A DNA stretch of 64,000 bases. Source: an uncultured Muribaculaceae bacterium (GTDB taxonomy: Bacteria > Bacteroidota > Bacteroidia > Bacteroidales > Muribaculaceae). The notes beneath the pieces are model-generated. The model had not been told where the DNA came from. It searched no databases and saw only the letters and a program-made list of their open reading frames with translations. A program made the position numbers and the translations under genes. Location: positions 22,961 through 86,960 of the forward strand of contig CAJUIT010000011.1 in assembly GCA_910586565.1 (NCBI GenBank). The letters are read 5' to 3'. The number at the start of each line of letters is the position of its first letter. The first letter of the stretch is position 1. Positions 1-7,938 of the stretch are shown here, one piece after another.

Positions 1-2418
1 GTGCAGGTGCGCACCCCGCAGGCCTATCGGGAGTTTGCCGATATGATGCGCTCGGGTCGCATGGAGTACACCAACCCCACCTACGCCCAGCCCTATTGCT
101 TCAATGTGGAGGGAGAGAGCATCATCCGTCAGTTCAGCTACGGCATCGAGAAGCTCCGCAACCATTTCCCCGACATCACATTCACAACTTATTCCACTGA
201 GGAACCCTGCTTCACAAGCTGTCTCCCCGCCATTCTCAAGGGGTTCGGCTTCAAGTATGCCTCGCTCAAGTGCCCCAACACCTGCTGGGGCGGCTACATG
301 GCACCCTACGGCGGCCAGCTCGTGAACTGGATTGGCCCCGACGGCACCTCAATTCTCACCGTTCCCCGCTATGAATGCGAGGAGCTCGAACCCAAATCGG
401 TGTGGCAGACAACTGCCTGGGGAAACTCTCCCCGCTATCTCGAAGCCTGCCGGCGCGCGGGCATTGAGAATCCCGTGGGAATGTGCTATCAGGATGCCGG
501 TTGGCGCAACGGCCCGTGGCTCAACAAAAACCGCAGCGGCTCGCGTTATGTGCTCTGGACTGAATATATCAACGACCACACCCCCGGTGTGACCGACAAC
601 GATTATCACCTCACACAAAACGATGTTAAGGTGAACCTCATGTGGGGTTCGCAGGTGATGCAGCGCATCGGGCGTCAGGTGCGCCGTGCCGAGAACAACC
701 TGTTCATGGCCGAAAAGATGGGCGCGTTAGCATTGATGGCAGGCGCCGACGCTGAAATCAACCAGCCTGTTATCGACGAGGCATGGCGTCAGCTCATGCT
801 CGCCCAGCATCACGATTCGTGGATTGTGCCCTACAACGGGTTGTGGCATTTCGGCACATGGGCCGATGCCATCGCGCTCTGGACCGACTTCGCCACCTCT
901 GCGGCCCGCAGCCAGATGGCCACGCTCGCCCGCGGCGTTGACGGTGGAAACAGCACAATGGTGAAAGTGTTCAACACCACCTCACTGCAGCGCAGCGAAC
1001 CGGTGGTGGTGGAGCTCCCCGCCTCGTGGGGCGATGCCGGAGTTGAACTCACCGATGCCGAAGGCCACAAAGTGGATGCTTTCATCCTCCCCGGTGCCAC
1101 CGATGAAAATGATAATATAGGAAAAAGACATAGTAAGGTAAATAGATTGTTGTTTAAGGCGACGGTTCCCCCCGCAGGCTACGCCACTTATGCCATGCGA
1201 CGTGTGCCTGCAAATGACAGACAGGGGGGCGTTACGCTCACGCCGCGAGGCGCAGCCACCGCTCCCGTGCTCGAAAACGATGAAGTTAGGTTAGAGATAG
1301 ATTTAGTGAAGGGGGGAACCGTCAAAAGCCTTATTCTCAAAAAAGCCGATTCAGGAAAGGGTGTGGAGTTTGCCCCCGCCGACACCTGCCGCTTCGCGAT
1401 GGGTGAGATGCGCGGCTATTTCTACGAGCAGGAGCGTTTCCGCTCGTCGGCAGAGAGTGCGGCACGTGTTGTCGACTTCTGCGCCACTCCCCACTCACAA
1501 ACCATAACCCTGGCCGGGGAGATTGCCGGCCACCCCTACACCCGCACATATCAGATTAATTCGGGAAGCAACCGCGTGAACTGCCGCGTGAACATCGACT
1601 GGCAGGGTAACCCCGGCATCGGGGAATATCGCGAACGCCACTGGAACCACGACCGCCGCGGCTTCTGCGACGACAGCTACAAGCTCTGTGTGCTCCTTCC
1701 CACGGCGTTTGATGCCCCGCGACTGTGGAAGGATGCCCCCTTCGACGTGTGCGAATCGACCGACACCGACACCCGCTTCAACCGCTGGAGCCAAATCAAA
1801 CATAACCTCATCCTCAACTGGGTTGACGCCGCCGACGCAGCAGGCGAACGCGGGCTCGGACTGATTTCCGACCACACCACAAGCTACGTTCACGGAGGTG
1901 GAATTCCATTGGGGCTTACAATCCAGTACTCCGGCCCCGGTCTGTGGGGACCCGACTACCGCATCACCGGTCCGAGCGAGGTTGAGTTTGCTATCGTTCC
2001 ACACGTGGGATGTGTGGCTGCCGAAGCCCTTGCCGACGAGGCCGACCGCTTCAACGAGCCGTTGCAGGTATTTTTGTGCGGCGGCAGCGGCGTGGCAAAA
2101 TCGGCATCGCTCTGCAACATCGCCGCCGACGGCTACCGCATCAGCTCGGCGATGAGCAAGGATGGTGGCGTTGAGCTGCGCGTTCACAACTCCCACGCTT
2201 CCGCCGGCTCTGAGGTGACAGTTGCCATGCCCCATGCAACGGTGACCGAAACCGACCTTGCCGGAAACGATCTCGGCACAGTGAACACCCGCGGCACCCG
2301 CAGCGGGGTAGCCTTCGGGGTTGACATTCCCCGCAACGGCTTCGCCACATTCAAACTGTTAAAAAACAACGCCGTGGCTGAATTTAACACTGCGCCCGCG
2401 GCACAAAATAATCCTTGA
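1..2418 (+). CDS. GH38 alpha-mannosidase (5' end outside window)
   Basis: The reading frame is open from the first base, so this is the C-terminal 805 residues of a longer protein. It resembles family GH38 alpha-mannosidases, retaining Zn-dependent enzymes that trim terminal alpha-mannose. The motif QHHDSW (about residues 269-274) matches the GH38 QHHD motif, whose His is a zinc ligand. The catalytic nucleophile Asp of the family lies further N-terminal and is not visible here. After about residue 300 the protein turns into the beta-sandwich domains usual for GH38. Two patches (about bases 1105-1160 and 1280-1310) use AT-rich, otherwise rare codons. A GH92 gene follows on the same strand, consistent with joint mannan or N-glycan breakdown. 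The family is fairly sure; linkage specificity is unknown. Confidence 0.85.
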   Translation: MQVRTPQAYREFADMMRSGRMEYTNPTYAQPYCFNVEGESIIRQFSYGIEKLRNHFPDITFTTYSTEEPCFTSCLPAILKGFGFKYASLKCPNTCWGGYMAPYGGQLVNWIGPDGTSILTVPRYECEELEPKSVWQTTAWGNSPRYLEACRRAGIENPVGMCYQDAGWRNGPWLNKNRSGSRYVLWTEYINDHTPGVTDNDYHLTQNDVKVNLMWGSQVMQRIGRQVRRAENNLFMAEKMGALALMAGADAEINQPVIDEAWRQLMLAQHHDSWIVPYNGLWHFGTWADAIALWTDFATSAARSQMATLARGVDGGNSTMVKVFNTTSLQRSEPVVVELPASWGDAGVELTDAEGHKVDAFILPGATDENDNIGKRHSKVNRLLFKATVPPAGYATYAMRRVPANDRQGGVTLTPRGAATAPVLENDEVRLEIDLVKGGTVKSLILKKADSGKGVEFAPADTCRFAMGEMRGYFYEQERFRSSAESAARVVDFCATPHSQTITLAGEIAGHPYTRTYQINSGSNRVNCRVNIDWQGNPGIGEYRERHWNHDRRGFCDDSYKLCVLLPTAFDAPRLWKDAPFDVCESTDTDTRFNRWSQIKHNLILNWVDAADAAGERGLGLISDHTTSYVHGGGIPLGLTIQYSGPGLWGPDYRITGPSEVEFAIVPHVGCVAAEALADEADRFNEPLQVFLCGGSGVAKSASLCNIAADGYRISSAMSKDGGVELRVHNSHASAGSEVTVAMPHATVTETDLAGNDLGTVNTRGTRSGVAFGVDIPRNGFATFKLLKNNAVAEFNTAPAAQNNP

Positions 2419-2440
2419 AAAGAAAAATAAAGTAAATTTG
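2414..2440 (+). promoter_or_regulatory. Bacteroidetes-type promoter before GH92
   Basis: TAAATTTG at 2433-2440 fits the Bacteroidetes -7 consensus TAnnTTTG. A TTG lies at 2414-2416, but its spacing (16 nt) is shorter than the usual 19-21. The element lies in the gap after the GH38 stop and could start transcription about 30 nt before the GH92 start codon. Confidence 0.4.
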
Positions 2441-2479
2441 CAGCACCTGACCCTATGCTGCCTAAGTGTCTTGAAAACC

Positions 2480-4840
2480 ATGATAAAAACCAATCGAAAA
2501 CAACTCCTGTTGCCGGCATTGCTGGTGGCGGGAGCTGCCATGTCGGCAATATCATGCCGTTCGGGAGCCGAAAGCGAGGCTCTTACCTATGCTCCGGCCG
2601 ATTTTGTGAACCCCTTTATCGGGGCAAGCACCAATATTGAGGATGCAGGCGCCTATCACGGCCTTGGGAAAACTTTCCCCGGAGCCACCACACCCTACGG
2701 TATGGTGCAGGTGAGCCCGCAGACAATCACCGGCGGCGACAACGGTTCGGGCTACAGCTATGAGCACACCACCATCGAAGGCTTCTCACTCACCCAGATG
2801 AGCGGGGTAGGGTGGTTTGGCGAGCTCGGCAACTTCCTGGTTATGCCCACAACGGGTGAATTCAAGGCAATCGCAGGGAAGGAGGATGGCCGCATCGCCG
2901 GCTACCGTTCGGCCTACGACAAGGAGTCGGAAACGGCACGCGCCGGCTACTATGGTGTGAAGCTCACCGATTACGATATTAAGGCAGAGACCTCGGCTAC
3001 CCCCCGCTGCGGCATCATGCACTTCACATTCCCCGAAAACGATTGCTCGCGCATCCAGATTGACCTTGCACGCCGCGTGGGTGGCACCGCCAGCATGCAG
3101 CACATCAAGGTGCTCGACGACACCACATTCACCGGCTGGATGCACTGCACCCCCGACGGTGGCGGCTGGGGCGACGGCGACGGCAAAGTGGAATACACCA
3201 TCCATTTCTACGGCCGACTCAGTCGACCCATGACCGACTATGCTTTCTACAGCGCCGACATTGCCGACGGCATCTCGCGTCACCGCGACGATGTTGATTC
3301 GGTGCCCTATCTCGAAAATATCAGTCGCGCAAAAATCATCCGCGGCGAGAAGGAACTCACCGGCCGTCACATCGGCTTCCTCACCGAGTTCCCCACCGCC
3401 AAGGGGGACGAGGTCGACCTCAAGGTGGGAATCTCGTTTGTGGATGCCGACGGTGCCCGCAACAACTTCCTCACCGAAATCGACGGCAAAGATTTCGCGC
3501 AGGTAACGGAAGAGGCTTTCAAGCTTTGGAACGATGCCCTTTCGGGCGTGAAAGTGAGTGGCGGAACCCCCGATGAGAAAACCGTGTTCTACACCTCGCT
3601 CTACCACACGATGATTGATCCCCGTGTGTGCTCCGACGCCGACGGACGATATGTTGCCGGCGACCGCTCCATCCGTCAGAGCGACGGCAAATATAACCGC
3701 CGCACCATTTTCAGCGGTTGGGATGTTTACCGCAGCCAGTTCCCGCTCCAGACAATAATCAACCCCTCGATGGTGAGCGATGTGGTGAACTCGCTTGTCG
3801 ACCTCGCCGACGAAACCGGCAACGAATATTTCGAGCGCTGGGAGCTGCTCAACTCCTATTCGGGATGTATGATTGGTAACCCCGCTCTCCCCGTCATCGC
3901 CGATGCCTACGTGAAAGGTATCCGCACATTCGATGCCGACCGCGCACTGCGCTATGCTCTCAACTCATCCGACCGCTTCGGCACAACCGGGCTGGGCTAT
4001 GCTCCCGAGCCTCTTAGTGTGTCTGTGACCCTTGAATATGCCTACGCCGATTGGTGCGCCGGCCAGCTTGCCCGTGCAATGGGTGATGAGAAACTCGCCG
4101 CCGAATTTGAGAAGCGCGGCCAGGCCTACCGCAATGTGTTCAATCCCGAAGTGGGATGGTTCTGCCCCCGCAACGCTGACGGCACATGGCGCGAATGGAA
4201 TCCCGAAACTTCACTCACCGAAGAGTGGTTCGGTTGCATCGAGTCGAACCTGCTGCAGCAGGGTTGGTTCGTTCCCCACGACATTGCCGGCATGACCGAG
4301 CTGATGGGTGGCCGCGACAAAGTGATTGCCAACCTCGACAGCATGTTTGCCTCCACCCCCGACGACATGAAGTGGAACGCCTACTACAACCACGCCAACG
4401 AACCGGTGCATTTCGTGCCCTTCATCTACAACCGCTTGGGTGCGCCCTGGCTCACTCAGGAACGTTCGCGCCACATCTGCAGCCACGCCTATTCCAACCG
4501 CGTGGAGGGCTTGGTGGGCAATGAGGATGTTGGCCAGATGTCGGCATGGTACGTGCTCGCCTCATCGGGCATCCATCCCGCATGCCCCGGCGAAACCCGC
4601 ATGGAAATCACCTCGCCGGTGTTTGACCGTGTGGAATATACCCTCGACCCCAACTATCACAAAGGGAAAAGCTTCACAATCGTGGCTCACGACAATAACC
4701 CCGAGAACGTCTACATCGACCATGCGCTTCTTAACGGCAAGCCCTACAACAAGTGCTACATCGACTTCGCCGACATTGCCGCCGGCTCAACCCTCGAACT
4801 GTTCATGAGCTCAACCCCCAACAAAGCCTGGGGAGTCTGA
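2480..4840 (+). CDS. GH92 alpha-mannosidase, lipoprotein
   Basis: A 786-residue member of GH92, Ca-dependent inverting exo-alpha-mannosidases that are greatly expanded in glycan-degrading Bacteroidales. The ATG at 2480 is preferred over an upstream TTG because it gives a clean lipoprotein signal ending SAISC (lipid-anchored Cys26). The family N-terminal signature VNPFIG, with PGATTPYGMVQ and SP, is present. The C-terminal half has LEYAYADW, NEPVHFVPF and GNEDVGQMSAWYV (about residues 680-692), which carries the acidic residues assigned as general base in GH92. It is probably periplasmic or surface-anchored and acts with the GH38 upstream. Which alpha-linkage it cuts cannot be read from sequence alone. 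Confidence 0.93.
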   Translation: MIKTNRKQLLLPALLVAGAAMSAISCRSGAESEALTYAPADFVNPFIGASTNIEDAGAYHGLGKTFPGATTPYGMVQVSPQTITGGDNGSGYSYEHTTIEGFSLTQMSGVGWFGELGNFLVMPTTGEFKAIAGKEDGRIAGYRSAYDKESETARAGYYGVKLTDYDIKAETSATPRCGIMHFTFPENDCSRIQIDLARRVGGTASMQHIKVLDDTTFTGWMHCTPDGGGWGDGDGKVEYTIHFYGRLSRPMTDYAFYSADIADGISRHRDDVDSVPYLENISRAKIIRGEKELTGRHIGFLTEFPTAKGDEVDLKVGISFVDADGARNNFLTEIDGKDFAQVTEEAFKLWNDALSGVKVSGGTPDEKTVFYTSLYHTMIDPRVCSDADGRYVAGDRSIRQSDGKYNRRTIFSGWDVYRSQFPLQTIINPSMVSDVVNSLVDLADETGNEYFERWELLNSYSGCMIGNPALPVIADAYVKGIRTFDADRALRYALNSSDRFGTTGLGYAPEPLSVSVTLEYAYADWCAGQLARAMGDEKLAAEFEKRGQAYRNVFNPEVGWFCPRNADGTWREWNPETSLTEEWFGCIESNLLQQGWFVPHDIAGMTELMGGRDKVIANLDSMFASTPDDMKWNAYYNHANEPVHFVPFIYNRLGAPWLTQERSRHICSHAYSNRVEGLVGNEDVGQMSAWYVLASSGIHPACPGETRMEITSPVFDRVEYTLDPNYHKGKSFTIVAHDNNPENVYIDHALLNGKPYNKCYIDFADIAAGSTLELFMSSTPNKAWGV

Positions 4841-5000
4841 AGTCAGACATAAGAAGTCAGAAGTTAGAAGTCAGAAGTTAGAAGTCAGAAGTCAGAAGTC
4901 AGAAGTCAGGAGGGCCTTTAACGACTTTAAAGCCGTTAAAGACCTCCGCTGACAACTGAAAACTATAAAACTACAAAACTAAAAACTACCCCCCACCACT
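4840..5000 (+). repeat. composite intergenic repeat, copy 1
   Basis: Ten phased 7-nt units of the AAGTCAG/AAGTTAG type run from 4840 to 4909; the first overlaps the last base of the GH92 stop codon. Four phased 9-nt units of the GACTTTAAA type follow (4914-4949). The stretch ends in an A-rich CTGAAAACT/AAAACTA tract immediately before the next gene. This copy lacks the 20-nt palindrome seen elsewhere. Confidence 0.9.
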
Positions 5001-5003
5001 GCC

Positions 5004-7898
5004 ATGAAAAAACTCGCTTTTATGCTGATTGCCATGCTGATTTCGGTAACCGGAATGGCAAATCGCGTAAGTCTCGACAGTGGCGCCGGCGCCGATTGGC
5101 AGTTATTTGCCGCCGACGATGCCGCAGGTGTGTCGGGCACGGTCATATCCACCGCGGGATATAATGTGCCGCGCAATGCGGTTGCCGGTATTGTTCCGGG
5201 CGTTGTGTTCAGCGCATTCGTCGATGCGGGAAAAGAGGAAAATCCCGAGTTCGGCGACAATATCTACGGGGTTGATGAATCGAAATATAACCGCCCGTTC
5301 TGGTATCGGTTGGAGTTTGCAACTCCGGCGCGGGGTGATGGTGAGCGTGTGTGGCTCACATTCGACAACACCCACCGCTATGCCGACTTCTACCTCAACG
5401 GAGTGAAGATAAGCGGTTCGCCCTACAGCACCCGCGATGTGAAAGGGGTGATGCTCCGTTCGCGTTTCGACATAACCGACCGTTTGGCAGCCGACGGCAA
5501 CAATGTTGTGGCCGTATTGATTACCGACCCCGACCAGAAGAAAACCCGCACCGCTCCCGAACCCTACGGCAACAGTGCCAGTCCCAGTTATCTTTCAGCT
5601 GCGGGGTGGGATTGGATGCCTTATGTGCCTGGGCGTCTGGCGGGCATCACGGGTAAAGTATATCTCGATGTCACGGGGGATGTTGTGATTGAAAATCCGT
5701 GGGTGCGCGGTATCCTCAACGGCGAGACCGGCGAGGTGAAAGTTGCCGCTTCGGTTTCCAACCGGTCGGCAGCGCAGCAAACGGTGAAACTCCGCGGCAC
5801 GGTTAATCCCGGCGAAATCAAGTTTGAGAAAACGCTGACCGTGCCTGCCAACAGTTCGCTCAGTGCCAACTTCGATGTAGCTGAGTTTCCACAGCTTTCG
5901 GTTGCCGCCCCCTCTCTGTGGTGGCCTAACGGATATGGCGACCAGAACCTCTACACCTGCACCCTCGAAGCTGAAGTTGACGGAAAGGTGTCGCAGAGCC
6001 GGGAGGTGAACTTCGGAATCCGCCGTTATGAATGGCGACAGGAAACCAACAGCGAGGGTTATCCCGTGTGGCAACTCTACGTCAACAACCGCCGCATTTT
6101 CATAAAGGGTGGAAACTGGGGGATAAGCGAATATCTGCTCCGTTGCCACGAGGAAGAATATGAAAAGAAAATACGCCTCCACAAAGATATGAATTTCAAC
6201 ATGATTCGTTTGTGGACAGGGTGTGTTACCGATGAGGAATTCTACGACCTGTGCGACCGCTACGGCATCATGGTGTGGGATGATTTCTGGCTCTATTTCT
6301 CATTCTTCGGTGTTGACGACAACGACGCATTCAAACTCAATGCCCGTTCGAAGGTGATGCGATTGCGCAATCACCCCTGCATTGCGTTGTGGTGCGGAGC
6401 AAATGAGTCGCACCCCTCCGACGAACTCGATTCCTATCTCAGGCAGCTTATCGCCGAAGAGGACGGAGGCGACCGCATGTATAAGTCGTGCAGCAACGAT
6501 GAAGGGTTGTCGGGGAGCGGATGGTGGTTCCACCAGAAGCCCGACGATTACTTCAATTGGGCTGCGAACGCTTTGATTTTCGGTGGATACAAATTCTCGG
6601 GCACCTCGGGCTATGGCCTGCGCAGCGAAGTGGGGATGGCAACCTTCCCCAACTACGACAGTGTGGAGCTGTTCATGCCCGTTGACCGTTGTTGGCCGTT
6701 GCCCGACGATGAAACTCTGAAAAATGTTGACAACACGGTGTGGAATCACCATTTCTTCGGCAAAGAGGGTGGCAACGCCTCTCCGGCCGATTATAAGAAC
6801 AGTGTCAACACGCAATATGGCGAGGCATCCTCGCTGCGCGATTTCTGCGAGAAGTCGCAGTTGCTCAACATCGAATGTATGAAGGGGATTTATGAGGCAT
6901 GGAACGACAAGATGTGGAACGATGCCTCGGGAGTGTTGCTGTGGATGAGCAACCCGGCTTATCCGTCGTTCCTGTGGCAAACCTACGACTACTATCACGA
7001 TGCCACGGGAGCCTATTGGGGAGCTAAGATAGCCTGCGAGCAACGCCATGTTCAATGGAACTCGCTCACCGGGAGTGTGAAGGTTGTCAACACAACCTCA
7101 ACTCCGCTTGAGGGAGCCACTGTCACTGCCGAAGTGTTCGACGGCAACGGCAAGACGCTTGCAGCATGTTCGGCTTCGGCTCGGGTTGATGTGGCTCCGT
7201 CGGATAAGACAGAAGCTTTCGTTCTCTCAACCGCCGGGGGTGCGCCCTTGGGGTTGCGATTCATCAGACTCCGGCTTCTCTCGGCCGACGGTGAGGAGCT
7301 CTCGCGCAATGTTTACTGGCACAACAATGCCTCCCGCTACGACTACCGCTCCATTCCCACTCTTCCACAGGCCTCGATTGCCTGTGATGTCACCCCCGAT
7401 TTATCGGCAGGGGAGGGGCATTACCTCATGAGCCTTACAAACAATTCCGACGCCGTGGCCGTGGCCACACGCATCAGGTTGTTTGACGGCGCCACCGGAG
7501 AGCGGATACTTCCCGTTATCATGAGTGATAATTATGTTACACTCATGCCGCGTGAAACACGTGTGATTTCGATAGAGGTTCCCGGCGCAAATCTTCCCGA
7601 TTATCCGGCATTTCTCGTGAAGCCTTTCGGCGGCGACGAATTGACCGCCGATTTCACACAGGGTGGCATCGACACCTGCGCCGCCGGTGAGGTTGCATTC
7701 CGTGGCTATGCGTGCGGCCCGCGCACCCTGATGCTTGAATGGGCCGGGGAGGAACAGCGTGAGGTCGCAGTCTACACTCCACAGGGGCGTTTGGTAGCCT
7801 CCCACACATTGAAACCGCGCAACACTGTCGACCTCCCCGCAGGGGGACTTTATCTCGTAAGAGCCGGAGACGAAAGCTGCAAGGTGTTGGTGAAATAA
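5004..7898 (+). CDS. GH2 beta-mannosidase-like, with T9SS-like tail
   Basis: A 964-residue secreted GH2 glycosidase. After a signal peptide (about 1-19) come the jelly-roll domain, Ig-like domains and a TIM barrel. The acid/base is probably E468 in GANES and the nucleophile E542 in RSEVGMATFP. This pattern resembles the GH2 branch of beta-mannosidases, glycoprotein endo-beta-mannosidases and exo-glucosaminidases rather than beta-galactosidases. With GH38 and GH92 upstream, cleavage of Man-beta-1,4-GlcNAc or similar is a reasonable inference. The last 65 or so residues (AVYTPQGRLV ... GLYLVRAG) form a beta-rich tail like type IX secretion sorting domains, suggesting export to the cell surface. 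The tandem paralogue downstream lacks it. Confidence 0.88.
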   Translation: MKKLAFMLIAMLISVTGMANRVSLDSGAGADWQLFAADDAAGVSGTVISTAGYNVPRNAVAGIVPGVVFSAFVDAGKEENPEFGDNIYGVDESKYNRPFWYRLEFATPARGDGERVWLTFDNTHRYADFYLNGVKISGSPYSTRDVKGVMLRSRFDITDRLAADGNNVVAVLITDPDQKKTRTAPEPYGNSASPSYLSAAGWDWMPYVPGRLAGITGKVYLDVTGDVVIENPWVRGILNGETGEVKVAASVSNRSAAQQTVKLRGTVNPGEIKFEKTLTVPANSSLSANFDVAEFPQLSVAAPSLWWPNGYGDQNLYTCTLEAEVDGKVSQSREVNFGIRRYEWRQETNSEGYPVWQLYVNNRRIFIKGGNWGISEYLLRCHEEEYEKKIRLHKDMNFNMIRLWTGCVTDEEFYDLCDRYGIMVWDDFWLYFSFFGVDDNDAFKLNARSKVMRLRNHPCIALWCGANESHPSDELDSYLRQLIAEEDGGDRMYKSCSNDEGLSGSGWWFHQKPDDYFNWAANALIFGGYKFSGTSGYGLRSEVGMATFPNYDSVELFMPVDRCWPLPDDETLKNVDNTVWNHHFFGKEGGNASPADYKNSVNTQYGEASSLRDFCEKSQLLNIECMKGIYEAWNDKMWNDASGVLLWMSNPAYPSFLWQTYDYYHDATGAYWGAKIACEQRHVQWNSLTGSVKVVNTTSTPLEGATVTAEVFDGNGKTLAACSASARVDVAPSDKTEAFVLSTAGGAPLGLRFIRLRLLSADGEELSRNVYWHNNASRYDYRSIPTLPQASIACDVTPDLSAGEGHYLMSLTNNSDAVAVATRIRLFDGATGERILPVIMSDNYVTLMPRETRVISIEVPGANLPDYPAFLVKPFGGDELTADFTQGGIDTCAAGEVAFRGYACGPRTLMLEWAGEEQREVAVYTPQGRLVASHTLKPRNTVDLPAGGLYLVRAGDESCKVLVK

Positions 7899-7938
7899 AA
7901 AGATTAAATTTGAGAAACTGAAAAAACGCTATAAATCT

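Noticed and set aside
7906..7913. TAAATTTG as a promoter for the second GH2 gene
   Set aside because: No TTG at the proper distance; the motif is common by chance in AT-rich gaps.
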